Shown here: positions 13,868 through 20,439 of the stretch, one piece after another
Numbering within the stretch: the first letter of the stretch is position 1
Layout: every line of letters begins with the position of its first letter
Origin: DASSHC01 sp035693105
Lineage (GTDB): Bacteria > Chloroflexota > Chloroflexia > Thermomicrobiales > Thermomicrobiaceae
Length of the DNA: 20,439 nucleotides
NCBI GenBank assembly: GCA_035693105.1
Contig: DASSHC010000501.1
Coordinates: forward strand, 1-20,439
Direction of reading: 5' to 3'
Made by a program: the position numbers and the translations under genes
The notes under the pieces: generated by a model
Told to the model about the DNA's origin: nothing
Seen by the model: only the letters and a program-made list of their open reading frames with translations
Databases searched by the model: none

Positions 13868-15001
13868 TTGCGAACAGTGGCACCGAATTTCCGAGTTAGG
13901 CAGCAAGCTGTCGGCTTGGTGTCCGGCCTCAACCCTCGTCAGATCGGTCGTGTTCTGTTGTTTCGACGACTCGCGTTCATCGCGGTCATCATCGCCTCAT
14001 ACGTTGCGCTCTCCAGGTTTGTCGACCTCGAGTCGCTGGCGGCGGGGGTCTTCAGTCTGCCCTCCAACGTGCTGCTGCAGCTCCTCATCCTCCTCTTCTG
14101 TGCCGAGCTCGTCAAAGGGGTCCGCTGGGCCTACTTTCTTCGCGCCAGCAATCTGGATATCCGCCCGCTCGACGGCATGACCAGCTACCTGGGCGCCCAG
14201 GCCGCCACCGCGCTGCCGGGCGGCTCCGTGCTGGCGCTGCGGCTGGCGGAGGAGCACGGCCGGGCGCGCATGCATCAGGCGGCGGCCGGGCTGGTGGGCC
14301 TCAACATCGCCGACATGTTCGCCCTCAGCCTGATCAGCATGGCGGCCATCGTCGCCACCCACGAGCACCACGCCCAGTTCCTGCTGCCGCTGGCGGTGCT
14401 CGGCGTGGCGACGGCCGGCGTGATCGTGATCCGCAGCCAGCGGCTGGCCCACTGGCTGAGCGGTATCCTCAACCGCTGGCGGCTCACCCGGCGCTTCGCC
14501 CCGCAGGAGGATGATTTCCGCCAGCACGCCGCGCTGGTGATGCGGCGGCGGGTGCTGCTGATGGGAATCGCCTTCAGCGTCGTGACCACGCTGATCTCGG
14601 CCGGCGTGCTGCTCACGCTGGTCAACGGCATGACCGAGCGCGGCGTCTCGCCCATCGAGGCGATCTACATCCACGCCGTCAGCGGCGTGACCGGCAACGT
14701 CGTCCCCGCCAGCGGCGGCCTCGGCATCACCGACGCCAGCCAGGCCGGGCTGCTCAACTTCATCGGCATCGGGCTCGGCCGCGCCACCTTCATCGCTCTG
14801 GTCTACCGCACCGCCGGCCTGATCTTCCGCAGCGTACTGGGGGCATTTGTGCTGCTGGTGCGCTACCCGAACGTGCTGCTCGGCCAGGTGCCCCTCGTCC
14901 GCCGCCGCACCGCCCCGCGCCCGCGCCCGGTCGCCAACCTCACCATCGCGGATTCACTGGCCGCTCCGGTCCCCGCTCAGGTCGAAACGCCCGGCGGCTG
15001 A
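13868..15001 (+). CDS. Flippase-like membrane protein, LPG-synthase TM / YbhN (UPF0104) family
   Basis: Up to 377 residues. The start is unclear: TTG 13868, GTG 13877 and GTG 13919 are in frame and none has a good ribosome-binding site; the first membrane helix begins only near residue 30. The family signs are the multiple hydrophobic helices (about seven to eight), the segment AELVKGVRWAYFLRAS near 80-95, and a C-terminal VSGVTGNVVPASGGLG...YRTAGLIF region, the best-kept part of the lysylphosphatidylglycerol synthase transmembrane family. These proteins are thought to move lipids or lipid-linked molecules across the membrane; there is no LPG-synthase catalytic domain here, so it is the stand-alone form. 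The C-terminal ~45 residues are polar and Pro/Arg-rich. Convergent with the next gene (7-base gap). Confidence 0.82.
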   Translation: MRTVAPNFRVRQQAVGLVSGLNPRQIGRVLLFRRLAFIAVIIASYVALSRFVDLESLAAGVFSLPSNVLLQLLILLFCAELVKGVRWAYFLRASNLDIRPLDGMTSYLGAQAATALPGGSVLALRLAEEHGRARMHQAAAGLVGLNIADMFALSLISMAAIVATHEHHAQFLLPLAVLGVATAGVIVIRSQRLAHWLSGILNRWRLTRRFAPQEDDFRQHAALVMRRRVLLMGIAFSVVTTLISAGVLLTLVNGMTERGVSPIEAIYIHAVSGVTGNVVPASGGLGITDASQAGLLNFIGIGLGRATFIALVYRTAGLIFRSVLGAFVLLVRYPNVLLGQVPLVRRRTAPRPRPVANLTIADSLAAPVPAQVETPGG

Positions 15002-15008
15002 GCGAGCG

Positions 15009-15506
15009 TCAGAACGAGGGACCGCGGTCGGGGAAGCCGGACTCCTGCCAGCGGCGGTACATCCACAGGCTGACCGCGCGGCGCACCTCGCGCACCGTCG
15101 GCGCGTCGAAGTTCGACAGCAACAGCAACTCGGTTTCGCTGGCCCGGTCGATGCTCTCGATGGTGTCGAAGCCGTGCCGGTGCAGCAGGTTACGGGCGCG
15201 CGGGCTGAGCGCCAGCTCATCGACCGAGGGGTGGATCCGGCGCGAGACCGCCTGCCAGAGCCGCTCGACCAGGCAGATCAGCAGCACCGGAAACGAGAGC
15301 ACGAAGACCGTCATCGCGATCCAGCCCACCGTGACCAGGGCCAGCGCGGCATGGCTCGGGCTGAGCAGCACCGGCGGCCCCACCACCAGCGCTCCGCTCA
15401 CCAGCAGCGCGATCAGCGAACGACGCAGAGGATTGACCGCGAACGGGTCATAGGCCTCCAGCGCCTCCCTGCGCCACCTCAATTTCGGATCTCGGCCCTG
15501 CTGCAT
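15009..15506 (-). CDS. Small membrane protein with an RNA-polymerase-alpha-CTD-like tail
   Basis: The protein has 165 residues from ATG 15506, preceded by GGGG; upstream codons in the frame look non-coding. Residues ~28-50 and ~52-82 are two hydrophobic helices, so both ends are probably in the cytoplasm. The tail (about 96-150) aligns without gaps to the helix-hairpin-helix of E. coli RpoA CTD: LSPRARNLLHRHGF over LTVRSANCLKAEAI, and ETELLLLSNF over EVELLKTPNL. Arg103, Asn106 and Glu140 fall at the places of R265, N268 and E302, but G296 and K298 are replaced by Asp and Pro. So the fold is likely kept and the DNA-binding surface partly changed. Function unknown; DNA or protein binding at the membrane is possible. 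I know of no named family for this arrangement. Confidence 0.72.
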   Translation of the reverse strand: MQQGRDPKLRWRREALEAYDPFAVNPLRRSLIALLVSGALVVGPPVLLSPSHAALALVTVGWIAMTVFVLSFPVLLICLVERLWQAVSRRIHPSVDELALSPRARNLLHRHGFDTIESIDRASETELLLLSNFDAPTVREVRRAVSLWMYRRWQESGFPDRGPSF

Positions 15507-15645
15507 CGATCCCCGCCTTGATCTTCCCGCCCGCGCCGTGCTCGCCCGGACACGCATCGCACGCCTCGCACCGGGCCCGGGAGTGTACCACCGGCCGCAC
15601 CCCGCCCCGCTACGCATGAGTGATACCGACAACGGCCCTGCCATT

Positions 15646-15665
15646 CCCTGTCCATCTGGACAGGG
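15646..15665. promoter_or_regulatory. Perfect 8-bp inverted repeat upstream of the MacB/FtsX-type operon
   Basis: CCCTGTCC, loop ATCT, GGACAGGG. It lies in the divergent gap between the alpha-CTD-like gene (minus) and the ABC ATPase gene (plus), about 120 bases before the latter. It may be an operator or an RNA hairpin. I see no clear promoter pair in this 277-base gap (15507-15783). Confidence 0.35.
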
Positions 15666-15783
15666 CGGGTTTGACCAGACGTCCGAGGCCACGCCCCGCG
15701 GAGGGGGCGTAGGATCATACGTGAGCATGATCCGCAGCGGATTTCACAGCCTGTTCGACATCCACGAAAGGGTACCGATCGCC

Positions 15784-16530
15784 ATGACGTTGAAGCTCAC
15801 CACGCCCAACACCGCCACCGCTCCCGCCCTGCTTGGCACCGAGCCGATCATCGGGGCGAGCGGGGTGGAGAAGACGTACGACACCGGGAAGGTGCGTGTC
15901 CCGGCGTTGCGCGGTGTCGACCTGACGGTGTACCGCGGCGAGATGATCGCGATCATGGGCCCCTCCGGCTGCGGCAAGACGACGCTGCTCAACTGCCTTT
16001 CGGGGCTCGACACCGTCGACAGCGGCACCATCGAGATCGCCGGCACCGAGCTGGCGCGGCTCTCCGACAACGCCCGCACCGACTTCCGCGCCCGGCAGAT
16101 GGGGTTCGTCTTCCAATTTTACAACCTTCTGCCGGTTCTCTCGGCGGTCGAGAACGTCGAGTTGCCGCTCCTGGTCAGCGGTGTCAAGCCGAAGGAGGCG
16201 CGCGCCCGCGCCATGCAGGTGCTCGATCAGGTGGGGCTGCGCGACTGGGCCGGGCACAAGCCCGCCGAGCTCTCGGGCGGCCAGCGGCAGCGCGTCACCA
16301 TCGCCCGCGCCCTGGTCAACCACCCGGCCATCGTCTGGGCCGACGAGCCGACCGGCGACCTCGACAGCGAGACGGCCGACGAGGTGCTGACGCTGATGCG
16401 CCAGCTCAACCGGGAGAACGGCCAGACCTTCGTGCTGGTGACGCACGACCCGCGCATCGGCGCGCTCTGCGACCGCATCGTGCGCATGCGCGACGGGCAG
16501 ATCATCAGCACCAACGACAACGGTCAGTAG
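15784..16530 (+). CDS. ABC transporter ATP-binding protein, MacB/LolD type
   Basis: With ATG 15784 it has 248 residues, the usual size; GTG 15721, which has AGGA six bases before it, would add 21. Motifs are complete: Walker A GPSGCGKTT (59-67), Q-loop GFVFQFYNLLPVLS (Gln111), signature LSGGQRQR (163-170), Walker B AIVWADEPTGDLD (182-194) and switch His221 in VTHD. ADEPTGDLDS and the Q-loop FYNLLP are typical of type VII (MacB/LolD/FtsE-like) ATPases, which drive mechanical work on envelope substrates rather than transport through a channel. It is followed 48 bases later by a large FtsX-type permease gene and surely works with it. No MacA-type adaptor or LolA is nearby. Confidence 0.94.
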   Translation: MTLKLTTPNTATAPALLGTEPIIGASGVEKTYDTGKVRVPALRGVDLTVYRGEMIAIMGPSGCGKTTLLNCLSGLDTVDSGTIEIAGTELARLSDNARTDFRARQMGFVFQFYNLLPVLSAVENVELPLLVSGVKPKEARARAMQVLDQVGLRDWAGHKPAELSGGQRQRVTIARALVNHPAIVWADEPTGDLDSETADEVLTLMRQLNRENGQTFVLVTHDPRIGALCDRIVRMRDGQIISTNDNGQ

Positions 16531-16538
16531 GCAGCCGG

Positions 16539-16559
16539 CATAGAGCATAAAGCATAGAG
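16539..16559. repeat. Three tandem 7-bp repeats, CATAGAG/CATAAAG/CATAGAG
   Basis: The 48-base gap between the ATPase stop and the permease start is filled largely by this heptamer array, followed by CAGGGAG. AT-rich relative to its surroundings. It pushes the only AGGGAG ribosome-binding-like sequence about 12 bases from the GTG, so copy-number change could affect permease translation. Confidence 0.75.
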
Positions 16560-16578
16560 CAGGGAGCGAGCAGACACA

Positions 16579-19557
16579 GTGGACAACCTCTTCGGCATAT
16601 CGATGACGTCCATCATGGACGTCCTTTTGGTGCTCTTTGCCCTCTGCCTCGGCGTGGGCTTCTGGATCTTCCTGCGCCATCGCGTGGTCTTCAAGATGGG
16701 CGTGCGCAACGTGCCGCGCCGCCCGGCGCAGACCACGCTGATCGTCATCGGCCTGATGCTCAGCACGCTGATCATCGCCGCCGCCCTGACGACCGGCGAC
16801 ACGCTCAACAACAGCCTGACCGGCACGGTCTACGACCTCACCGGACACGTCGATGAGGTGGTGGTGCAGTCGAGCGGCGCCGGCTCGGACACGTCCGCCG
16901 TGAATGACAGCTACTATCCGCAGCAGGCGGTCGCCGAACTCGACCAGAAGCTGGCGGGCAACCCGGATATCGCCGGCACCATGCCGATCCTGGCGGTGCC
17001 TGTCCCGACGATCAATACCCGCACCGAGCTGCACGAGCCGTCGCTGATGCTGACCGGCATCGACCCGGCCAAGCTCGACGCCTTCGGCGGCATCAAGGAC
17101 GTCAAGGGCAAGGCGATCGATTTCGGCGCGCTGCCGGCGGGGAACGTCGTCATCAGCAAGACCGCGGCCGACAAACTCGATGCCCAGCCGGGTGACACGC
17201 TCACCGTCTTCGCCCAGAACACGCAGCACAAACTGACCGTGGCCGGGGTCGCGCCGGATCAGATTCTGACCGGCATGACTGATGTCGGCGGCGACGGCGG
17301 CTTCGTCATGCCGCTGGCCGAGGCGCAGCAGCTCACCGGGCGCACGGGTCAGCTCAGTCTGGTCGCGGTGGCCAACAAGGGGAGCGTCAAGGAGAGCGTC
17401 AAGCGCTCCGACGCGGCCGTCAGCGCGCTGAACTCGGCCCTGGAGGGCTCGCCGTATAAGGCGGTCCCGATCAAGCAGAGCGCGCTGGAGACCTCCGAGC
17501 TGGCCGGCAACATCTTCACCAGCGTCTTCATGATGCTCGGCCTCTTCTCGATCGCGGCCGGCGTGCTCTTGATCTTCCTGATCTTCGTGCTGCTGGCCGC
17601 CGAGCGCAAGCCGGAGATGGGCATGGCGCGCGCGGTCGGGCTGAAGCGCCGGCAACTGACGCAGATGTTCCTGGCCGAGGGCATCGCCTACGATCTCGTC
17701 TCGGCACTGGTCGGGGCCGGGTTGGGGGTGCTGGTCGCCTTCGTCATCGCTACGGCCATGGGCTCGCTGGTGGGCGACTTCTTCACCATCAAGCCGGTCG
17801 CTACCTGGCGCAGCCTGGTGATCGCCTACACCCTGGGCGTGGTCGTCACCTTCATCACCATCGCGGTCTCCTCCTGGCGGGTCAGCCGGCTCAACATTGT
17901 GGCGGCCATCCGCGACATCCCGGAGCCGACGCGCCAGCGCGCCAGCAACCGCTGGTTGATCGCCGGCATCCTGGGGGTGATCATCGGCGCGCTCCTGATC
18001 TGGGCCGGCGAGAGCACCGGTCAGGTCTTCCCGCTGAGCATCGGCGTCTCGCTCCTGCCGCTCAGCCTGGCGGTGGCGCTGCGTCGCTTCGGCGTGCCGG
18101 CGCGTCCGCTGTACACCGTGGCCTCGCTGCTGGTTCTCTTCTTCTGGCTGGCACCGGAGTCCTGGAACGATGCCGTCTTCGGCAAGCTGTCCGGCGGCAT
18201 CGAGATGTTCTTCGTCTCGGGCATCATGATGGTCGCCGCGGCCACCATGGCGATCATCTGGAACGCCGAGATCCTGACCGGCCTGGTCAGCTTGCTCGGG
18301 CGCACCTTCAGCCGCTGGCTGCCGGCGGTCAAGACCGCCGTCGCCTACCCTTCGGCCAGTAAAGGCCGCACTGGGATGACGATCGCCATGTTCAGCCTGA
18401 TCGTCTTCTCGCTGGTGATGATGGCGACCATGAACGCCAACTTCACCCAGATCTTCACCACCGATAAGGCCGGCGCCGGCTGGGATATCAGCGCGACCCA
18501 GGCACCGACCAACCCGATTCAGAACTTCCCGCAGACGCTGGCCGACAACGGCGTCGATACCAGCTCCATCGCCGCGACCGCCCGCGTCGAGTCAGCCTTC
18601 AGCGCCCAGATCCGCGCGACCGGCAGCGATACGTGGGACGATTTCCGGCTCAACGGCATGAGCGCCGACTTCGTGACCAACTCCGACGCGCCGTTGCAGC
18701 TGCGCGCTACCGGCTACGCCGACGACCAGGCCGTCTGGAACGCGGTCAAGTCGGGCCAGAACCTGGCGGTGATCGACGCTACGGCGGTGCCCGCCAATGG
18801 CGGCTTCGGCTCGCCGAGCTTCCAATTGCCGGGTCTCAAGCCGGGCGCCAAGACGATGGAGCCGACCCAGGTCGAGGTCCGCAACCCGGCCACCGGCACG
18901 GCCGAGACCGTGACGATTATCGGAGTGCTCGATTCGAAGGTCTCGATGTTCTCCGGTCTCTTCGTGATGGACTCGTCCTTCACCAAGGTCTTCCCGGAGC
19001 CGAGCACCATCAGCTACTACGTCCAGGTCAAGCCGGACGTGGACGCCAAGGCCGAGGCGCGGACGATCGAGTCCAAGCTGATCGCCTACGGCGTGCAGGC
19101 GCAGTCGATCAAGGAGGCGACCGAGCAGGCGTCGAGCCTGTCGCAGGGCTTCCTCTACCTGATCGAGGGCTTCATGGGCCTCGGCCTGCTGGTGGGCATC
19201 GCCGCGCTGGGGGTGATCTCCTTCCGGGCGGTCGTCGAGCGGCGGCAGCAGATCGGGATGCTGCGGGCGATCGGCTACCAGCGCGCCATGGTCTCGGCCA
19301 GCTTCCTGATCGAGTCGTCGATGATCACGCTGCTGGGCGTTGGTTCGGGCGTAATCCTCGGGCTGCTGCTGTCGTACCAACTGATGAGCAGCCCGGATGT
19401 CACCGGCAGCACGGGCTCGGAGACGAGCTTCGTGATCCCCTGGCTGCTGATTCTGGCCTTCATCGTGGTGTCGGTCGGCGCGTCGCTGCTGATGGCCTAC
19501 ATCCCGTCGCGCCAGGCCTCGCGCGTCCCGATCGCCGAGGCGCTGCGCTACGAGTAG
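16579..19557 (+). CDS. Large FtsX-type ABC permease with duplicated core
   Basis: The protein has 992 residues from GTG 16579. Two hydrophobic helices begin it (about 12-32 and 51-72), then a large extracytoplasmic domain (about 75-305). The first FtsX core is at about 310-450, with AERKPEMGMARAVGLKRRQL between helices. Several helices follow (about 457-530 and 545-575, and one near 595-615), then a second external domain (about 620-850) and the second FtsX core at 857-990, with ERRQQIGMLRAIGYQRAMV and a closing SRQASRVPIAEALRYE. The duplicated layout is that of LolCE/MacB-like and BceB-like permeases, here about 1000 residues in one chain. It works with the upstream ATPase, probably in export or extraction of lipids or peptides, or envelope signalling. 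Substrate unknown. Confidence 0.92.
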   Translation: MDNLFGISMTSIMDVLLVLFALCLGVGFWIFLRHRVVFKMGVRNVPRRPAQTTLIVIGLMLSTLIIAAALTTGDTLNNSLTGTVYDLTGHVDEVVVQSSGAGSDTSAVNDSYYPQQAVAELDQKLAGNPDIAGTMPILAVPVPTINTRTELHEPSLMLTGIDPAKLDAFGGIKDVKGKAIDFGALPAGNVVISKTAADKLDAQPGDTLTVFAQNTQHKLTVAGVAPDQILTGMTDVGGDGGFVMPLAEAQQLTGRTGQLSLVAVANKGSVKESVKRSDAAVSALNSALEGSPYKAVPIKQSALETSELAGNIFTSVFMMLGLFSIAAGVLLIFLIFVLLAAERKPEMGMARAVGLKRRQLTQMFLAEGIAYDLVSALVGAGLGVLVAFVIATAMGSLVGDFFTIKPVATWRSLVIAYTLGVVVTFITIAVSSWRVSRLNIVAAIRDIPEPTRQRASNRWLIAGILGVIIGALLIWAGESTGQVFPLSIGVSLLPLSLAVALRRFGVPARPLYTVASLLVLFFWLAPESWNDAVFGKLSGGIEMFFVSGIMMVAAATMAIIWNAEILTGLVSLLGRTFSRWLPAVKTAVAYPSASKGRTGMTIAMFSLIVFSLVMMATMNANFTQIFTTDKAGAGWDISATQAPTNPIQNFPQTLADNGVDTSSIAATARVESAFSAQIRATGSDTWDDFRLNGMSADFVTNSDAPLQLRATGYADDQAVWNAVKSGQNLAVIDATAVPANGGFGSPSFQLPGLKPGAKTMEPTQVEVRNPATGTAETVTIIGVLDSKVSMFSGLFVMDSSFTKVFPEPSTISYYVQVKPDVDAKAEARTIESKLIAYGVQAQSIKEATEQASSLSQGFLYLIEGFMGLGLLVGIAALGVISFRAVVERRQQIGMLRAIGYQRAMVSASFLIESSMITLLGVGSGVILGLLLSYQLMSSPDVTGSTGSETSFVIPWLLILAFIVVSVGASLLMAYIPSRQASRVPIAEALRYE

Positions 19558-19594
19558 CAGGTCCTCACGGCGATTCCCGCATCTCCGGCGTCTT

Positions 19595-19722
19595 GTAGGG
19601 GCGGCCCTCTGTGGCCGCCCTCGTCGTCCCGCGCATCGGCTACGGGGACAAGGGGAACGTGAGGCGGCGCATGACAACGCCGGTTGTGGGCCACGAGGGC
19701 AGGCACAGGGGCCTGCCCCTAC
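19595..19722. repeat. Small element with GTAGGGGC terminal inverted repeats and two inner hairpins
   Basis: The ends are GTAGGGGC (19595-19602) and GCCCCTAC (19715-19722). Just inside each is a perfect 8-bp stem: GGGCGGCC with GGCCGCCC (19599-19620), and GGGCAGGC with GCCTGCCC (19697-19718). The first hairpin is about 40 bases past the stop of the permease gene and might serve as its terminator, though no T-tract follows. A single GTAGGGGC also occurs at 3791-3798. Confidence 0.65.
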
Positions 19723-19743
19723 CGCATCATGGCAGCAGGCGCT

Positions 19744-19911
19744 CTAGCCCTGGCTGCCGATGCCGAGGCCGCCGAGCATCCCACCGAGGTTACTCTTGGC
19801 CCAGCCCATGACCTCCTGGCGCGTCTGCGACCCGCTGCGCGGTGCGAAGAGGACGCCGAGTAGAACTCCGTAGGTCATGAACTTGAGCGCCACGCGCGTG
19901 CGTGCCAGCAT
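19744..19911 (-). CDS. YtxH-like small membrane-associated protein
   Basis: The protein has 55 residues. ATG 19911 has AGGAGG five bases upstream, the best ribosome-binding site in the window; the longer open frame runs into the repeat at 19983. The short hydrophobic helix followed by LLGVLFAPRSGSQTRQEVM (about 17-35) is the YtxH hallmark (LFAPxSGxxTR). The tail is Gly-rich (GGMLGGLGIG). YtxH proteins are small, often stress-induced and of unknown function; they sit in the membrane by one helix. The neighbour on the same strand also encodes a helical protein. Confidence 0.8.
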   Translation of the reverse strand: MLARTRVALKFMTYGVLLGVLFAPRSGSQTRQEVMGWAKSNLGGMLGGLGIGSQG

Positions 19912-19982
19912 GCTTCCCTCCTGAGTGATTCGACGTAGGACAACGACGGCCAATCGCCGTGTATCGGTTGCCGCTCTAGGAC

Positions 19983-20107
19983 GGATCCCTCCACTTCGGT
20001 CGGGATGACCGGGAGAGGGGAGGGCTGACGAGCGAGACATGCCTCGTCGTCCGCCCCTCCTTAACCCTGTCATCCCGAGCGCAGTCGAGGGATCCGTGCC
20101 GCACGCG
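19983..20107. repeat. Dispersed inverted-repeat element, copy 3
   Basis: The left arm 19983-20009 and right arm 20069-20095 pair at 24 of 27 positions (GGATCCCTC...GGGATGAC). The centre has an inner stem GACGAG/CTCGTC around GACATGC, like copy 2. The outer flank to 20107 is identical to copy 1. It sits upstream of the YtxH-like gene. Confidence 0.85.
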
Positions 20108-20149
20108 CCGCCAACGCCCCTCGCCAGCCACTGCCGTCTGCCGACACGC

Positions 20150-20439
20150 CTACAGCGTTGTCAGCGGCTTGCCTTCGGGCGTCTCCACGCTGGGGAGTGG
20201 TTCCTCCGCCGCGCCGCCGCGCAACTGTTGGAGCTGCGCGGTCGCGTCGCGGACGACGCCGCTCCCCTTGTCGGTGCCCTTCTGCACCACCGTAGCGACC
20301 GTGTCGAGCGCCGGCGCGGCCAGCTCGGCGCCCTTCTCGCTGACGCTCTGCGCCACGCTGCCCGCTTTCTCAACCGCCGGGCTGACGGCTCCCGCGACCG
20401 GGCCGAAGAGCTGCTCGCGCAGCCGCCGGCCGGACCAGG
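20150..20439 (-). CDS. Unrecognised helical protein, 5' end cut by window edge
   Basis: The last 95 residues are visible; the start is off the right edge. The frame stays open to the edge, so the GTG at 20356 need not be the start. The visible part has heptad-like, Ala/Val-rich amphipathic helices (GPVAGAVSPAVEKAGSVAQ, SEKGAELAAPALDTVATVVQ, GVVRDATAQLQQL) and ends in a short acidic and Pro-containing tail. This composition is like YtxH-type, phasin or LEA-like helical proteins, but I cannot assign a family. Its nearness to the YtxH-like gene on the same strand is consistent with a related surface or stress role. Confidence 0.65.
   Translation of the reverse strand, partial: WSGRRLREQLFGPVAGAVSPAVEKAGSVAQSVSEKGAELAAPALDTVATVVQKGTDKGSGVVRDATAQLQQLRGGAAEEPLPSVETPEGKPLTTL

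Noticed and set aside
15616..15783. Upstream ATG (15616) as the start of the MacB/LolD-type ATPase
   Set aside because: It would add 56 residues through a region of inverted repeats, without family similarity or a good ribosome-binding site.
19611..19811. Small plus-strand open frame after the FtsX-type permease
   Set aside because: It lies within the inverted-repeat element and overlaps the better supported YtxH-like gene.
1..20439. CRISPR array, tRNA or rRNA genes, prophage or insertion sequence
   Set aside because: I saw no regularly spaced repeats with unique spacers, no tRNA-like cloverleaf or CCA end, no rRNA-like stretch and no transposase, integrase or phage structural protein.

Overview
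The window is high-GC bacterial DNA with compact genes on both strands, several ATGA-type overlaps and no RNA gene that I can recognise. The best guess at origin is a Chloroflexota bacterium, probably near the Thermomicrobia/Sphaerobacter group. Three things point there: a secreted protein with 'FGYPITEEF'-type repeats (common in that phylum), a transketolase split into two subunits, and many small palindromic dispersed repeats between genes. This placement is inference from style, not proof.

Layout from left to right. (1) 1-1630, minus: the start and most of an ABC exporter half-transporter, cut by the left edge, with Asp replacing the catalytic Glu. (2) 1964-3747, plus: a membrane-anchored alpha/beta hydrolase overlapping an aminoglycoside-phosphotransferase-like kinase. 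(3) 3913-5271, minus: a secreted protein with three LysM domains and a C39-like cysteine peptidase, with a good sigma70-type promoter. (4) 5352-8135, minus: rpiA and both halves of a split transketolase, a non-oxidative pentose phosphate cluster interrupted by a repeat-rich spacer. (5) 8340-9548, plus: a secreted protein with an RlpA-like double-psi barrel and two FGYP-type repeats. (6) 9766-11981, plus: a manganese module, namely a DtxR/MntR-family regulator behind a promoter whose -10 is overlapped by a 14-bp palindrome, followed by an NRAMP transporter. (7) 11989-13742, minus: an ABC-2 export ATPase and permease. (8) 13868-15001, plus: a YbhN/LPG-synthase-TM-type membrane protein, convergent with (9) 15009-15506, minus: a small two-helix membrane protein whose tail resembles the C-terminal domain of the RNA polymerase alpha subunit. 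(10) 15784-19557, plus: a MacB/LolD-type ATPase and a 992-residue FtsX-type permease. (11) 19744-20439, minus: a YtxH-like small protein and the C-terminal part of an unrecognised helical protein cut by the right edge.

Two themes stand out. Much of the content concerns the cell envelope (four ABC-related systems, LysM/C39 and RlpA-like secreted proteins, a flippase-like protein, YtxH). Two of these secreted-protein genes share an identical 12-bp sequence containing the perfect palindrome TGTACGTACA just upstream, which suggests common control. The most novel-looking protein is the membrane-anchored alpha-CTD-like one. Three copies of one inverted-repeat element (about 1758-1883, 9589-9703, 19983-20107) occupy intergenic gaps; one has perfect 32-bp arms.

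All calls come from reading sequence and recalled family motifs; no database search was run.
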